From: Torreya grandis
Taxonomy: Eukaryota; Streptophyta; Pinopsida; Cupressales; Taxaceae
Direction of reading: 5' to 3'
DNA: 64,000 bases
Assembly: GCA_037957365.1 (NCBI GenBank)
Contig: JARHVA010001189.1
Coordinates: 2,889,501 to 2,953,500, forward strand
Shown here: piece after piece, positions 37,701-48,869 of the stretch
Position numbering within the stretch: the stretch's first letter is position 1
Layout of the letters: the number at the start of each line of letters is the position of its first letter
Program-made: the position numbers and the translations under genes
Notes under the pieces: generated by a model
What the model saw: only the letters and a program-made list of their open reading frames with translations
Told to the model about the DNA's origin: nothing
Database searches by the model: none

Positions 37701-38906
37701 GATACAATACTATGTATATTGAAGCATTTGTTGCCACAACCAATACTAAACCATTTTGGATAGCTCAAAATAATTTTTCACACTTTGAGAGTGTCTTACA
37801 GACCTTAAAGTCTTCTTATCCCATCACCATGATTTTTCAAAGCTCCTTCTTACCTAATTGTAGGTGAATATTGTAGGAAAACTAACTGTGACATGTTTCT
37901 ACACTTTACACTTCATCATGTGATAGTATTTGATATTATACATACAAAATAAAAGATTTATTATTATGATTAGAGAGGTTTACAAAAAACTACTCACTCT
38001 ATCTTGAATCCACTTATATGAGAATAACTCTGCAATAAGTGAAAACACTAGTCTACAACTTTAACAGAGTCCTTGATAGCAAGAATGAGATGCTTATGAC
38101 TTATTCCTTCACACCACATGTGAAACTAAGTTTACCATCTTGTGAGAAGTATTTTCATAATCCTCAAGATCATTTACAACAACTATTTTTGAAAAATAAA
38201 TCTAGACATAGGAGAAAATTGAAGGCTATGGGGATGTGTAGGTAAAAAAGAGGAGCAAACCTTCTTAAAAATTATGCATAGATCACAAGCAACCAATCAT
38301 CTAAATATTACCATGTATTTGAATTAGATAAGGAGTGTTATCATCTACCAAATTCACTTGATCCAACTCACCTCCTATTTTTTATCCTAGATTAAAATTA
38401 GTTGACCATTTTTCCATGCAAATGAGAGTGATAGAAGAAATAGGATGGTTTTTACCATTTTTGAAATTTTCAAGGCTAAAAAAGCATGGAAGTGAGTTCA
38501 TAAGACTTTAAGGGTTACTTTATAAGTCCTCCCACATCCAAAACTAATGTATAGGTCATATAACAATTGAAAACCACATGAAACTCCTTGATCTTATTAT
38601 TTTTAATGTAACACCTACATTTGTCAGTCCAAGACTATCATCTCTGATAGGTACCTAACATGTGGTATATTATAATATCTCTTAAAACCTTTATTTCCAT
38701 ATAAAAACTATACTACTTCAATAAATGACCCAAAAGTGACCCCTAGATGACATAAGACCAACTATACAACTATGACAAAGCTAAAACACATTATAAAAGA
38801 CCTCATTAATATCATTAGGCACATTTTACACCCTAGGGGACCCATATATCAAGTGTGACTATATAGGTAGTTGACCTAATTTGACTTGTGGTCAAATTAG
38901 TCAATA
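34793..38906 (-). repeat. LTR B, right copy (5' LTR)
   Basis: Matches 26817-30841 in order over its full length, with many substitutions and small indels. Left edge TGATATGCATGG, right edge ATTAGTCAATA. TATA box at 35134-35141 and shared module at 35994-36060. Short open frames inside do not carry motifs. Confidence 0.88.
35134..35141 (-). promoter_or_regulatory. Putative TATA box of LTR B, right copy
   Basis: TATAAATG on the minus strand, in the 5' LTR that would have driven the element, at the place conserved with 27158-27165. Confidence 0.5.
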
Positions 38907-41900
38907 GTTCTAATGTTTGATTATTATTTCTTGGTGCCTAAAACATCATAAGAAAACTCAATATGCTATAATAAATCCTTCAAAGATAAATTTAGAGGCC
39001 TATAATTGAGCTTATTATCGATAAAAAATAGTGCATTTAATCTTTTAGGCCCAAAATATTGACTTTAAAGGTACACAAACTACTTCAAGAGACATGTGGA
39101 GGTATATAGGGGGTGATGATATATCTATTTATGCTTACCAAGCCTCTCTAAATGATTTGGTTCTCAACACCACCTTGAACATTCAAAATCAGGCCTATAA
39201 ATGTGCTTGTTTGGCCTATTTCATTTAATGTTCCCTTCAAATGTACTATAAAGTGTGTTATTCAGGCATCTATGGGAGTTATAAGAGTCATTCAAATCAT
39301 TTTTAATCCATTCTAGTTCATCTGACAACATTAAAACTATCCATCAAGAGGGTTTAACAAGGGTTTTAGGTGCTTACCATCTTAGTGATGGTTCATAAAG
39401 CATAGGGGCTTCATCTCATAACACATACCATAAAATAGGATTATAAAGACCCATCTAAAATCCCCTATGAGCCTGAGCACCCATGAAAAACCTTTGTACA
39501 CTTCTAAGTAAAAGAAGATGACCTTCAATCTCTTTCACAAGATAAAAATAGGGTTTGGTGAGACTTCCAATCCTATGGATGATTCATATAGGTATGAGGT
39601 TGATAAATTGAAACAATACCAAAGAATTAAATTTTGAGACCCACTCCATCACCTCCAATTACCTTTTCTCACCATGTAACTCCTCTAAGGAGTTCTGAGC
39701 AATCAAAAATAGCCTCTCAAGCTAGTTAGTTGTATGAAGACTAAGACCAAGGTTTAATGATAAAAAAACACTAAAACTACAATATTTTGGTCCTAAAAAT
39801 ATCTAATGTTTTTGAAACACCCTTTAATATATTTTAGTATGTTTTAATTTACATTTCTAGGTGTCAATGTGTTCAAGGTTTGATCTCATTGACCATAACA
39901 AACCTCCAAGGGTTTTAAATGTTATAGGTCTCTTTATCCCTTACTACTAAGTTTTTCCTTTTCATCCTTCACTATAGACTCTACTTTTAGTGAGAAATTT
40001 TTCATATTTTAAACCAACTTCAAAGTTAATCATAACTCTCATTCACCTAGGCATTGATATGTTTCAAATATGTCCTAAACAAACCTATAGGTCTTTGCCT
40101 AGGTATCCTAACTATAGTTTGAGAATAAACCTTCACATGTTTGTCATTTTATCACCTTGATAGTATCAAACAATACTATACAGCTATATTTATCTCTTTT
40201 TCACCATTATACAAGACTATTGGCCTCTCATGGCATCTACAAGCTTTTTTCTTTCTTGTTTTCATATATGGGCCTATGTATGATAGTTTGGGCCTATGTC
40301 TCTTTAGTGGCATCAGTCATATCGATGTTATTTTTACCCTCATATAGAATAGGTGTTTCCATTTATTTAGGTATTCTTTCATAATTATAATTCATCATGT
40401 TATCCTCACATACTCTTATTCATGTGATAATTGACTTTTGGCTCAAAATGAGGAGTTACATGTCTGAAAGTTGTAAGTCTATGTTTGCTTGAATAGGGTG
40501 TTAAGAACCAATTTATTAAGTATTTTTAAATATATGATGTTATTTACTCATGTCCCTTCCTAATTCATTAATTTAATAGGCCTATGAACCTCATACTTAA
40601 TACCATGTAGTTTAGATCTTACTCAATTTGTATAAATAGTCATGTGGTTGAGGTCATTTCATGTACAAAGATCATGTATGAAGATTGGAGCTCATTTAAT
40701 CACTCATGCTCTTTACAATAATGTAGTCAGATTTATCAAGGTAAAATGTGTGTTTATAGTCCTACACCATATCTCTTTCCTACTTATACATCTTCAATAT
40801 GAGGATTATGATCCAAGAATGTCCACTTATAGGTCTACAAACCTGTGGGTGGATAAACTTATCTTAGTCTATGTTTGAGAGTATATTTGGATCCTAATAT
40901 CATTCACTTATATATCAAAATTTTTAAATTATATCTCACATTCCATCATTTAATTTTCCATTTTTTTGGGGCCCAAGTTTAGTAATTAGGCTAGTAGGAA
41001 ACTATTCATATACTACACCATGCCTCCAAAGAGCAATAACTATACCACCATGGGTTGTCTATAAGGAAAAAAATATTCAAAGATAAGGCACATGTATCAC
41101 CTTAGAATTATAGGTTTTCCATGACTAATGAGGCAATTGAGAAATTATGATAATGACAACACTCAAAACTAACCACAATGCTTACAACTAGAGTGGTGAT
41201 GTTCAAACATGCTTGAGGAACCAAATGTTTTCTAAAGACATCCAATAAAATTGAGTTACTTGATGAACATAAAACTAAAATGAATCATTTTATCCCTTAA
41301 ATAAACTCACAAAATTTATCTTCCTCTATCAAACTCTAAAGTGAATAAACAAAGTCAAATGTAAACCTTGTTTGGATGAACAAGACATAGTGACCTCCTT
41401 ACACTCTTAATGATTGTTAATAAATGAGGGGGAACCAATATAATGAATATATCCATTAATTTTAAGTTAATTAGGACCCCCTCATATGTAAAAAATCTCA
41501 AATCCCAAATCCCACTATACCATATGGAATGAACACATGAAATTTGCCTTTGTGAGCTTGCCAAGGGAGTGATGGAGGAAAAAAAGCAAATTTTGGAATC
41601 TTAGGACTTGTACAAGATTTATATTAATTTATATGACCTATAGAATGTTAATATACACTTTAAAGACATTTTAACCTACAAATGGATCTTTCAAGTCTGT
41701 ACAAGTGCCTATAACTACCTACAAAAGAGTGATTCTTTCAATTTGGATGTTGAACCTATAAAATTGACACCATCCAACATTCCTGACATATGTTAAAGTT
41801 AAACAAATCCTTAAAAATATTTTACAAGTGTGATATATGGATATTTTATCTTTTTTGGTTTTTATAAATGTTGGAGTTAGTTAGATGCACTTTTCTCTTT

Positions 41901-42289
41901 AATTTTCTTTACCTTAAACTTTGAAAATCAACCTTAACTTTTACAAACATAAATGCAATGTTCATGTAATGTGATGAAGGGGTATAATGACTTGAAAATC
42001 AGCCTATCAACCCTTGAAATTGTTTGACTCCATCTTTTCATGTTCACCTTATGACTAGACTAGCAAAAGATAAATACAAGCCATTACCTTAATCTTGTCA
42101 AAATAATCATAACTTTTGCTAATAATACTTGAACAAGACAATTTTAAGACCTCACGAGGCATAGAAGGAATATAAATAATGGTATAAAACATTATAAGTC
42201 AATTTTTTAATAAGCCTAGTCTATGGTAGCCAAAATTTGGCTAACATTCACTATGTCAAGGAATGTACGATGGAAAGGTAGAAGGTACA
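38907..42289. other. LTR-like debris without genes
   Basis: No protein motif in any frame. The open frames near 40141-40384 are hydrophobic by AT-rich composition only. A segment at 39342-39400 reads, on the minus strand, TATGAACCATCACTAAGATG followed by AAAACCCTTGTTAAACCCTC, matching the module shared by LTRs A, B and C, so at least part of this stretch is an old LTR. Confidence 0.45.
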
Positions 42290-42498
42290 TTGCTACCTCA
42301 AAAAGGTAGAATGTTAGGATGATTTTGGGAATCAAACTCATTTTCAAGGTGAGAAAAAGGGAGATAAATTTTAGGCAAATTTATACAATTCAGAGCAAAA
42401 AGGCTCACAAGAAAGGATGTTAGGCATTTATCATTAAAATAAATGAGATGGATGAATATAAGGAATCTTCCATTGAGGATTATCTTTTCCTTGGGAAC
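42290..42498 (+). pseudogene. pol: Chromovirus-type gypsy pol, part before the insertion
   Basis: Short coding remnant with IQSKKAHKKGC, then INEMDEYKESSIEDYLFLGN, similar to the segment just before the reverse transcriptase in plant gypsy pol. It is cut at 42498 by the LTR array. The coding sense resumes after 61164 with F-stop-DVF, as expected for the usual ...EFxDVF end of this segment. Protease and gag of this element were not recognised farther left, where the sequence is too decayed or was lost. Confidence 0.6.
42494..42498. repeat. Target-site duplication, left copy (GGAAC)
   Basis: GGAAC directly precedes the first LTR and recurs at 61160-61164 directly after the third LTR. A 5-bp duplication is standard for LTR retrotransposon integration. 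Confidence 0.85.
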
Positions 42499-43230
42499 CG
42501 TAGACACCTAAATTGTGTCAACACCCCTTGGTCCTAACCCACATCTTATTAATTTAAAAATAAACAACTTATTTTAAATTATGACCTCACCCTGACACAT
42601 CACCTAGAACACCTCGCCTAGGACACCTTACCTTGGACCATTTCCCACCCTATGACTCAACTTGAGATTAAGTCATTCACTTAAGACCTATTCTCACTCC
42701 TTTCTAACCGCCTAACCAACTCTCGTGCGTATTTAGCTTGACCTTTGACAATTTTCCAATGGACTATGCACTTGGCAGATGGAGAATGGGCTTGTTAGCC
42801 CTTTTACTCATTCTCCACCTACTGACGTCGGTCAAATGTTGGCTGATGCTGGCGAGATCACCTACATCAGTTTACTTAAACTGAGTTCTAACCTCTCACT
42901 CGGGCTAATCATGAATCTTGAATCAACTTCCTCTTAGACTCTTCTCTCTTGGACTCTGGGACTCTTTCTCACATGGATCAGGCTCTCTCTCTCTCTCTTC
43001 CCTATGGACTCTGAGACATCAATAGGCATCAGACTTCAACTAATGCTCCCTTGGCCATAGAGACTCTACACCAATCAATCCAGATTGGACTAAAGCATTG
43101 CACGGGGTAATATGCACAAGTGTTCGACATCTTGGTTCTTCTTTTCATTAGAGCTAAGTATTTCTTCCCCCATTTCATTTTAGTAATTTAGAATAACTTA
43201 GTCAATTTGCTATCTCTAAATACTACCAGA

Positions 43231-43298
43231 CCAGACTCGACCTTCAACCAGACCCGACCTTGAACCAAACCCGACCTTCAACCAAACTTGGCTTTCTT
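43231..43298 (+). repeat. 17-bp tandem repeat in LTR 1
   Basis: Units of CCAGACCCGACCTTCAA, about four copies, just upstream of the TATA box. The same array lies at 51844-51911 in LTR 2 and 60476-60543 in LTR 3, with different substitutions. Confidence 0.9.
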
Positions 43299-43309
43299 CC
43301 TGGAGAGGC

Positions 43310-43316
43310 TATAAAG
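43310..43316 (+). promoter_or_regulatory. TATA box of array LTR 1
   Basis: TATAAAG inside GAGGCTATAAAGCCTTCC, identical in all three LTRs (51923-51929, 60555-60561) and directly downstream of the 17-bp repeats. It is the best candidate for the core promoter, and the R region would start about 30 bp later. Confidence 0.7.
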
Positions 43317-43917
43317 CCTTCCTTTTATCTTGACCCTTTTTGACAACCTATCATCTACCTTTGTCTTTTTGTGGACCTTATTTGTCTCCCTATAACCCTG
43401 CACAGACCTAGACTCCTACCAGACCCCTCAGTCAACCACAAACCCATCTAAGGCCATTGCCTTGACCGACATCGACCACTACCCATACTGACACTGGCAG
43501 CCTAACCAATGTTGGCAACTTGACCAACTAATGCCAGCAAGACTACCGATGTCAGTGACTATGGCAGATTGACTACAAGGAAATAGGTACGCATTATCTA
43601 ATTTCCTCTTTGTTAGTCATTTGTCATTTCTTTATTTTTGACACTTTTACTTATACATAGTGGACTATCATCCCTCAAGGAAGTCTTTGCTCTTTTGGGA
43701 CTGAGCAAATCGCTTGGCAGTCTACCACATCTATCTTTAACATATTTTTGTTCAAGTCTTCTTATCTACAGGTGTCATCCTCCACAACTAAAGAGGAGCT
43801 CCTTTAATCGTCTGGATATGGTGCATAGCTTAATCTGGGTACGTACAAACCCTTGACCATTATCTTAGTTTCTTGATTTCTCTAAATATTAAATAGCAAA
43901 AATGAGTAGAAACATTC

Positions 43918-43936
43918 TGGCATGCCTGGTGGGACC
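43918..43936 (+). other. Primer-binding-like site, unit 1
   Basis: TGGCATGCCTGGTGGGACC starts three bases after LTR 1. The unit 2 counterpart is TGGCACGCCTGGTGGGACC. It starts with TGG as required for a tRNA CCA end, but I could not assign the tRNA. Confidence 0.6.
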
Positions 43937-45077
43937 CTTGGAGTTTCCTTGGTTTCATTTCTTTTCCTTCTAAAGGAAATCATTCATATAGCTACATTAG
44001 GGAAATTTTCTCTCCTTACATCCTTTTTCTTTCTTTTTACTTTCCAAAAGACATCATAAGCAAGTTAAAAATAATCTTTCTTTTTCTTCTTGTCACCTTT
44101 CCTCTTGCATCTTAGAGTAGTGAAATTCATGCTCTTAACCTTTTCTTCACTTGTCTACATCTGAACAAACATTTCAATTTGGTTAAAAGTTAAATGCATT
44201 TCACACCTGCTTGAATGCATATTTAGCTCATCTAGTAATTAACTGCATTATGAATAAATCATAGTGCACTTATGTTACACGACCTGACCACATTCACAAT
44301 CAAACATATAACATAAATGAGACAAGCCCCGACTAGGATTTCACCACCTAGCGGATACCTTACCCTTCCTGGTGATCCTACTTGGACTTCACAACCAAGG
44401 GGAGAACCCACTCTGTTCTCTGGCAGAGTATAAACTCTAAGGGAAGTATATATTGGCTAAGCGAACTAGCTTGGCTCTGGGCTTGTGAAGTGAGGGGAGC
44501 AAGCCCCTAGCACTAGGCCACATACAAAACCTAATACAGACTTTTTGAGCACCAAAACTAACCCAAAACCAACCTTAGACTGCTTCTTTTAAGACCCATT
44601 CTAAAATCCCATCCCCAACATATTCTTCTAAGGCATAAGCCACCATGACTCTAAAAATTTATTCTTAATAATTAAACATTTAGAGATTGCTTGCCTTCAT
44701 CTTTTCTACTATTTTTATCTGGTTTTTTGAGCTGGTGAGGATGCATTACTTGAAATTCTGAAACAACTCAGAATTCCTCTTTTTCTTCCAAAAATTTTCA
44801 ATTTTTTGAGTTTCTAAAAACACACAGACACGGACATCAGTTTCTTAACCAACATCGGCAACTTTTACTCATCGACATCAGTTTTTCCCATCGACGTCGG
44901 CAACTTATCTTCACCGACATCAATTTTGTTTTGTTGACATCGGTCACTGTCAACAAACTTTTAAAAAAAAAAAAACTTAAAACCCAATATTTTTGCTATC
45001 AAACACACATTCTGACCACTTCTAGTTCTTTGAAACTAAAATACACAGTTTCTAGAACCTAGACCCTTTTGCCTTAG
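43937..45077 (+). other. Leader of unit 1
   Basis: Noncoding stretch between primer site and gag. It holds short repeats at 44830-44955 built from CCGACATCAGTTTTT and CGACGTCGGCAACTT, also present at 53450-53570 in unit 2. No open frame is conserved between the two units. Confidence 0.7.
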
Positions 45078-45895
45078 ATGGATTGGACAGGTAGTCAAGC
45101 CAAATCCCTTATTGACCACATGAGGCAACAACCACTTCTGCCTTTGCCTTTTATATCAAGTCACCAAATGGAGTATATTTCAGATATTGAGCATACTCCT
45201 ATCTAGCCTAGCGCCGACCAACATCCAATTGTTCCTAAAGGGGATCAAAACTTTGAGAGACTCCTTGACCACAATGTCAAGGCTCTCCAACATTATCTCA
45301 TGAGAATCCAAATGCGAGATCCTTCAGGTACCCCTGTTTATGGGATGCCACTTCCTTGGTTGAAGCAACAATGGTCTCAATAGCCTCTGCTACCCAACCC
45401 ATTATAACTCAGGCTATTACCTTGACCATTAACCCAACCATGACCAATGTCCACAATTGGGCCTCCACTTCCATTTCTAGACCTACCTCCACTGAGGTTT
45501 TTGTACCCCCTCAACCACAGACAATTCAATCAAGTTCGACACCTTTTAAGAACTTGGTTGTCTCTAACCCACACACTCTTACACCTATAAATGTAGGAGT
45601 GACTACCTATCCCTTTACCAATGCCGCCATTCAACCACCTTTGTCAGTATCTAGTCAACTTGTGCCCCCCAACTTCACGGCACAAGCCGCCTTGACCTCA
45701 ACATCAATCCCTATGACAAACTACCAATATGTTGCACCTATGCAAGTGCAACCAAGTATGTCATATGCCCCTCCTAATGCCTTTTAGGTACCCTAAAACT
45801 TAAGGGGGTGCCCCACCTACCAATCCATCAACCAATCTAATAAAGATGCTGATGGATAAGATGCCTAACCTTGAGACATCCATTTTTGGTTCAAG

Positions 45896-45947
45896 CAATG
45901 AACCCATTCACCCTTCACAAATATGCAATGAACCCATTCACCCTTCA
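45896..45947 (+). repeat. 23-bp duplicated patch private to unit 1
   Basis: GCAATGAACCCATTCACCC plus four bases occurs at 45896-45918 and again at 45925-45947. Unit 2 has unrelated sequence (GTTCTTTCATACG) at the first place, so unit 1 was overwritten locally from its own downstream sequence. Confidence 0.8.
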
Positions 45948-47090
45948 GTCCCTATTAAACCATATCCTAGCCAGTGGGAACTCCCCAAATTTACTCACTT
46001 TCAGAGTAAAGAGGACCCACAACAACATCTATGAGCGTCTAGACACGCTTGTTACCTTATAGCCCATGACAATGCGTTATTACTTAGCACGTTCCCCATG
46101 TCACTTTCAGGAGCCGCCCTTGACTGGTATAGCTATATTACTAGTCATTCTCTCTTTTCCTTCACTCAACTAGCCCAACTATTTCTCGACCACTTTTCAA
46201 TCAACATCACTAAGAAGGTCTCCATTATAGACCTCTATTCTATTAAACAATTCAATGATGAGTCAATAGCGACTTTGTTGCCCGTTGGAGAGGTTTGATC
46301 AACCAACTCTCCTTTTCATTACCTCAACCTGAGCTCATTGAGCTCTTTTCACAAGCATGTGCTAAGCACATCTCATCTACCTTACAGGTTCAAACATTCT
46401 GCACATTTGACGAAGCTTTCACCATGGCCAGAAAGCTTGAACTCCGCACGGTTGAAGAAGACAAGGTCACATTGCATAATAAAAATACCAATGCAAAATC
46501 TAATGACCCTTCTTCATCTAAACCATCTTCTTTTAGCTCCAAGTCCAAAGGATCAACAAAAATTATGGTCCTTAGACCACCATCTTCAATAACAACCAAC
46601 CAATCTCAACCTTCCACATCAGAGTACATCACAAGACAATTCTAACAACGGCATGCACATCATCAATATACTCTACTAGGAGAATCATACGCTTCCATCT
46701 TGGATAAATTAGTCAAGTAGGGGGTCCTTAATCTCCCTCAAATTTGACCACCTCAATTCAACCCCTTAAAAGCCATCCCTACATGGTATAGGGAAAATGA
46801 CTTCTATCACTACCACCGTGTCAACAGTCATGACATAAACAACTGCAAAACATTCAAAAACATCTTTCAAGAAATGCTAGACAAAGGGGATCTTGTTTTG
46901 GATAACCCAAATCTACCGCCTAACCAAAACATGGATGTCTTTAGACAACCATTCCCTAACCTTCCCCTTGGTCAGCATAACATTTAGACCATAGTTGATG
47001 ACCTCCAAGAGCGTAATATACGCACGATCGACATGGTTTCTAATCAACCTCTTCCACAGTCTGAAGAGGTTAATCAACCTATTGGTTCAC

Positions 47091-47378
47091 CATAGGTAGA
47101 AGAACTCTCTTCTCCTATTTGTCCACCATAGGTAGAAGAATTATCTTCTCTTATTTGCCCATCACAGGTAGAAAAATTCTCTTCTCTTATTTGTCCACTA
47201 CAGGTAGAACAACTCTCTTCTCCTATTTGTCCACCATAGGTAGAAGAACTCTCTTCTCCTATTTTTCCATCACTGATAGAAGAGCCTTCTTCTCCTATTT
47301 TCCCATCACAGGTAGAAGAACTCTCTTCTCCTATTTTCCCATCACAGGTAGAAGAAGTCTCTTCTCCTATTTGTCCTC
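47091..47378 (+). repeat. Eight 36-bp coding repeats, unit 1
   Basis: Exactly eight units of 36 bp, each coding for a 12-residue block close to PQVEELSSPICP, in frame with the gag-like protein. Some units carry CAG to TAG changes. Unit 2 has eight copies as well (55696-55983). The antisense open frame over it is a shadow. Confidence 0.95.
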
Positions 47379-48559
47379 TACCAATGGAGGATAATCCTTC
47401 ATCTAGCCCCCTTTCACACATAGAAGAGTCTACTTTGACCTCTCCCATATTGGAGGATGCTTTGATGACACCAACGTCGGTGGTCTCACCCTCATCCTTC
47501 TTATCATCAATGGGGGGTCATACTTTCCCCGCTACTTGAACACACGCAAAAGCCATAACCATCCCATGCCTCTCAAACCTCACTCACTCACAAGTGAAGG
47601 TAGATTTGAACCTCAACCCACACAATAGTAGTCATCACACCATACCAAAGAAGGCTGCTAAACCACACCGGAGAACTCCTCCTCCACCATCTCCATTGCC
47701 CTCTATTTTGGGCCCACACCTACCCACCTTAATAAGAGTGGTTCCTACTCCAACACCTCACAGAGGCAAATTGCCTCCATTACTCTCTCAACATAACACA
47801 AACATACTTCCTCCAAAACATCTAACACCTCTCAACAACAAAGTGTCATGTACACGTGTGAACACACCACCCACAAAAAAGATGATATGACCTACTCCCC
47901 AAACAACTTCTAAATAGAAGTTGTCAACCCCTATTACAACAATGAGTACAAGCCCATTAAGGGGGTCATATACTTTGATGTTATGCCAATTATTGCAATC
48001 ATCTAGCATCACTCTCCCACCCATTAAACCATACCAACCTCTCAGACCAAAACCATCTTGGTTCAACGACACTAAAATCTGCTAGTATCATCTCACACCG
48101 GGGCATGATACTTAGCATTGCTGTGCCCTTAAGGCTGTTATTCACCAACACTTGAAAAAGGACACCCCTCACATTGAGGCTTCTTTTGACCACTTTTTTG
48201 ACCAATCATCGACAACATCCCATGCCTCCCAAACCTCTTCACCTAAATTAGGATCTGCATACAAGACTATGGTCCCTTTACCACCATCCACTCCTTTATT
48301 TGAAATCAACACAATTGATGTGGCCACTAGGCCCCAAGCTATGAAGAATAAAGGAAAATACTAGACTTCTACACCTTTGACATATCCATTATTGGTCAAG
48401 ACCTCTCAACCAACACAACCTAAGATTTCTATCTTGGACATGTCTCGACCAACATTACTGGGAGAAATTCTTCCTAACCTCTCTAGTCCACATGATGTTT
48501 GGTATAAGTGACTTGTGGACTACTTGAAATATTTTATCATACCTCCTAATCTCTTTAGC

Positions 48560-48865
48560 AATGCACAGCTAGCTTTTATCAAAAGCACTGCACGCTACAC
48601 CATGCTAAGAAGACATCTCTACAAGACGGCCTCCTTATCCAATGCCTAACAACCACTGAAACATCCCATGTCATCAAACAAGTCCATGACAAGACTTGTG
48701 GGGGACATTTCAGTGGTAACTCGGTTACCAAGCACATCCTTTGCCTGGGCTATTATTGGCCCACTATCAACCAAGACATCAATAAATATGTTCGGCATTA
48801 TACCAAATGCCAACATCATACTAACCAACATCATACTAAACGACTTCACGACCAACATCGACCAA
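48560..48865 (+). pseudogene. Integrase zinc-binding remnant, unit 1
   Basis: After a frameshift following YTMLRRHLYK, the frame has TSHVIKQVHDKTCGGHFSG, GYYWPTINQDINKYVRHYTK, then CQHHT. This is the HHCC zinc-binding domain of a gypsy integrase, but the first cysteine of the CxxC pair has become tyrosine (TGT to TAT), whereas unit 2 retains it. The catalytic core is missing and a short remnant resembling the integrase C-terminal part (WGKFSPN) follows near 48915. Confidence 0.75.
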
Positions 48866-48869
48866 AACT

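Larger units (their letters stand above)
26817..38906 (-). mobile_element. Gypsy element with gag and protease but no reverse transcriptase, minus strand
   Basis: Two ~4.1-kb direct repeats (26817-30841 and 34793-38906) flank a 3.95-kb internal region that reads on the minus strand. Its order is gag (34280-33413), linker, aspartic protease (about 32530-31880) and a post-protease region X (31879-31148). Reverse transcriptase, RNase H and integrase motifs are absent. X is conserved in the separate remnant at 14.66-15.46 kb, so this layout is unlikely to be a private deletion. No clear target duplication is visible (TGCAA on the left, GTTCT on the right) and the primer site could not be recognised. 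LTR divergence is high, probably 15 percent or more. Confidence 0.82.
42499..43914 (+). repeat. Array LTR 1
   Basis: Starts CGTAGACACC (decayed TG) and ends GTAGAAACA. It contains a 17-bp tandem repeat at 43231-43298, a TATA box at 43310-43316 and CG-containing ACGTC motifs. The boundary is fixed by the GGAAC duplication on its left and the primer-like site on its right. Confidence 0.93.
45078..48530 (+). pseudogene. gag: Gag-like polyprotein of array unit 1, broken
   Basis: Starts with ATG at 45078 (MDWTGSQAKSLIDHMRQQ). A stop at codon 43 (45204) is shared with unit 2, and a one-base loss near 45350 shifts the frame. A serine/proline/threonine-rich part (45356-45787) precedes the capsid region at about 45950-46480, with SGAALDWYSYITSHSLFSFT and KELFSQACAKHI-like helices ending FTMARKLELRTVEEDK. 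A decayed zinc-knuckle-like motif YHYHRVNSHDINNC lies near 46800. Next come the eight 36-bp repeats, a proline-rich stretch and a second knuckle near 48079 (IC-stop-YHLTPGHDT-stop-HC). The tail reaches the segment that normally sits between RNase H and integrase, so protease, RT and RNase H have been removed. Not translatable as one protein. Confidence 0.8.

Noticed and set aside
40141..40384. Overlapping hydrophobic frames that look like membrane segments
   Set aside because: T-rich DNA gives Leu/Phe/Ile codons by chance. No start context, homologue or neighbour supports a gene.
42961..43010. CTCTCT run in the array LTR as a possible separate regulatory repeat
   Set aside because: A plain short CT microsatellite whose length differs among the three LTRs.
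47074..47448. 124-codon antisense open frame rich in GEESSSTC repeats
   Set aside because: It is the reverse strand of the 36-bp coding repeats. The sense frame continues the gag-like protein and is shared with unit 2.
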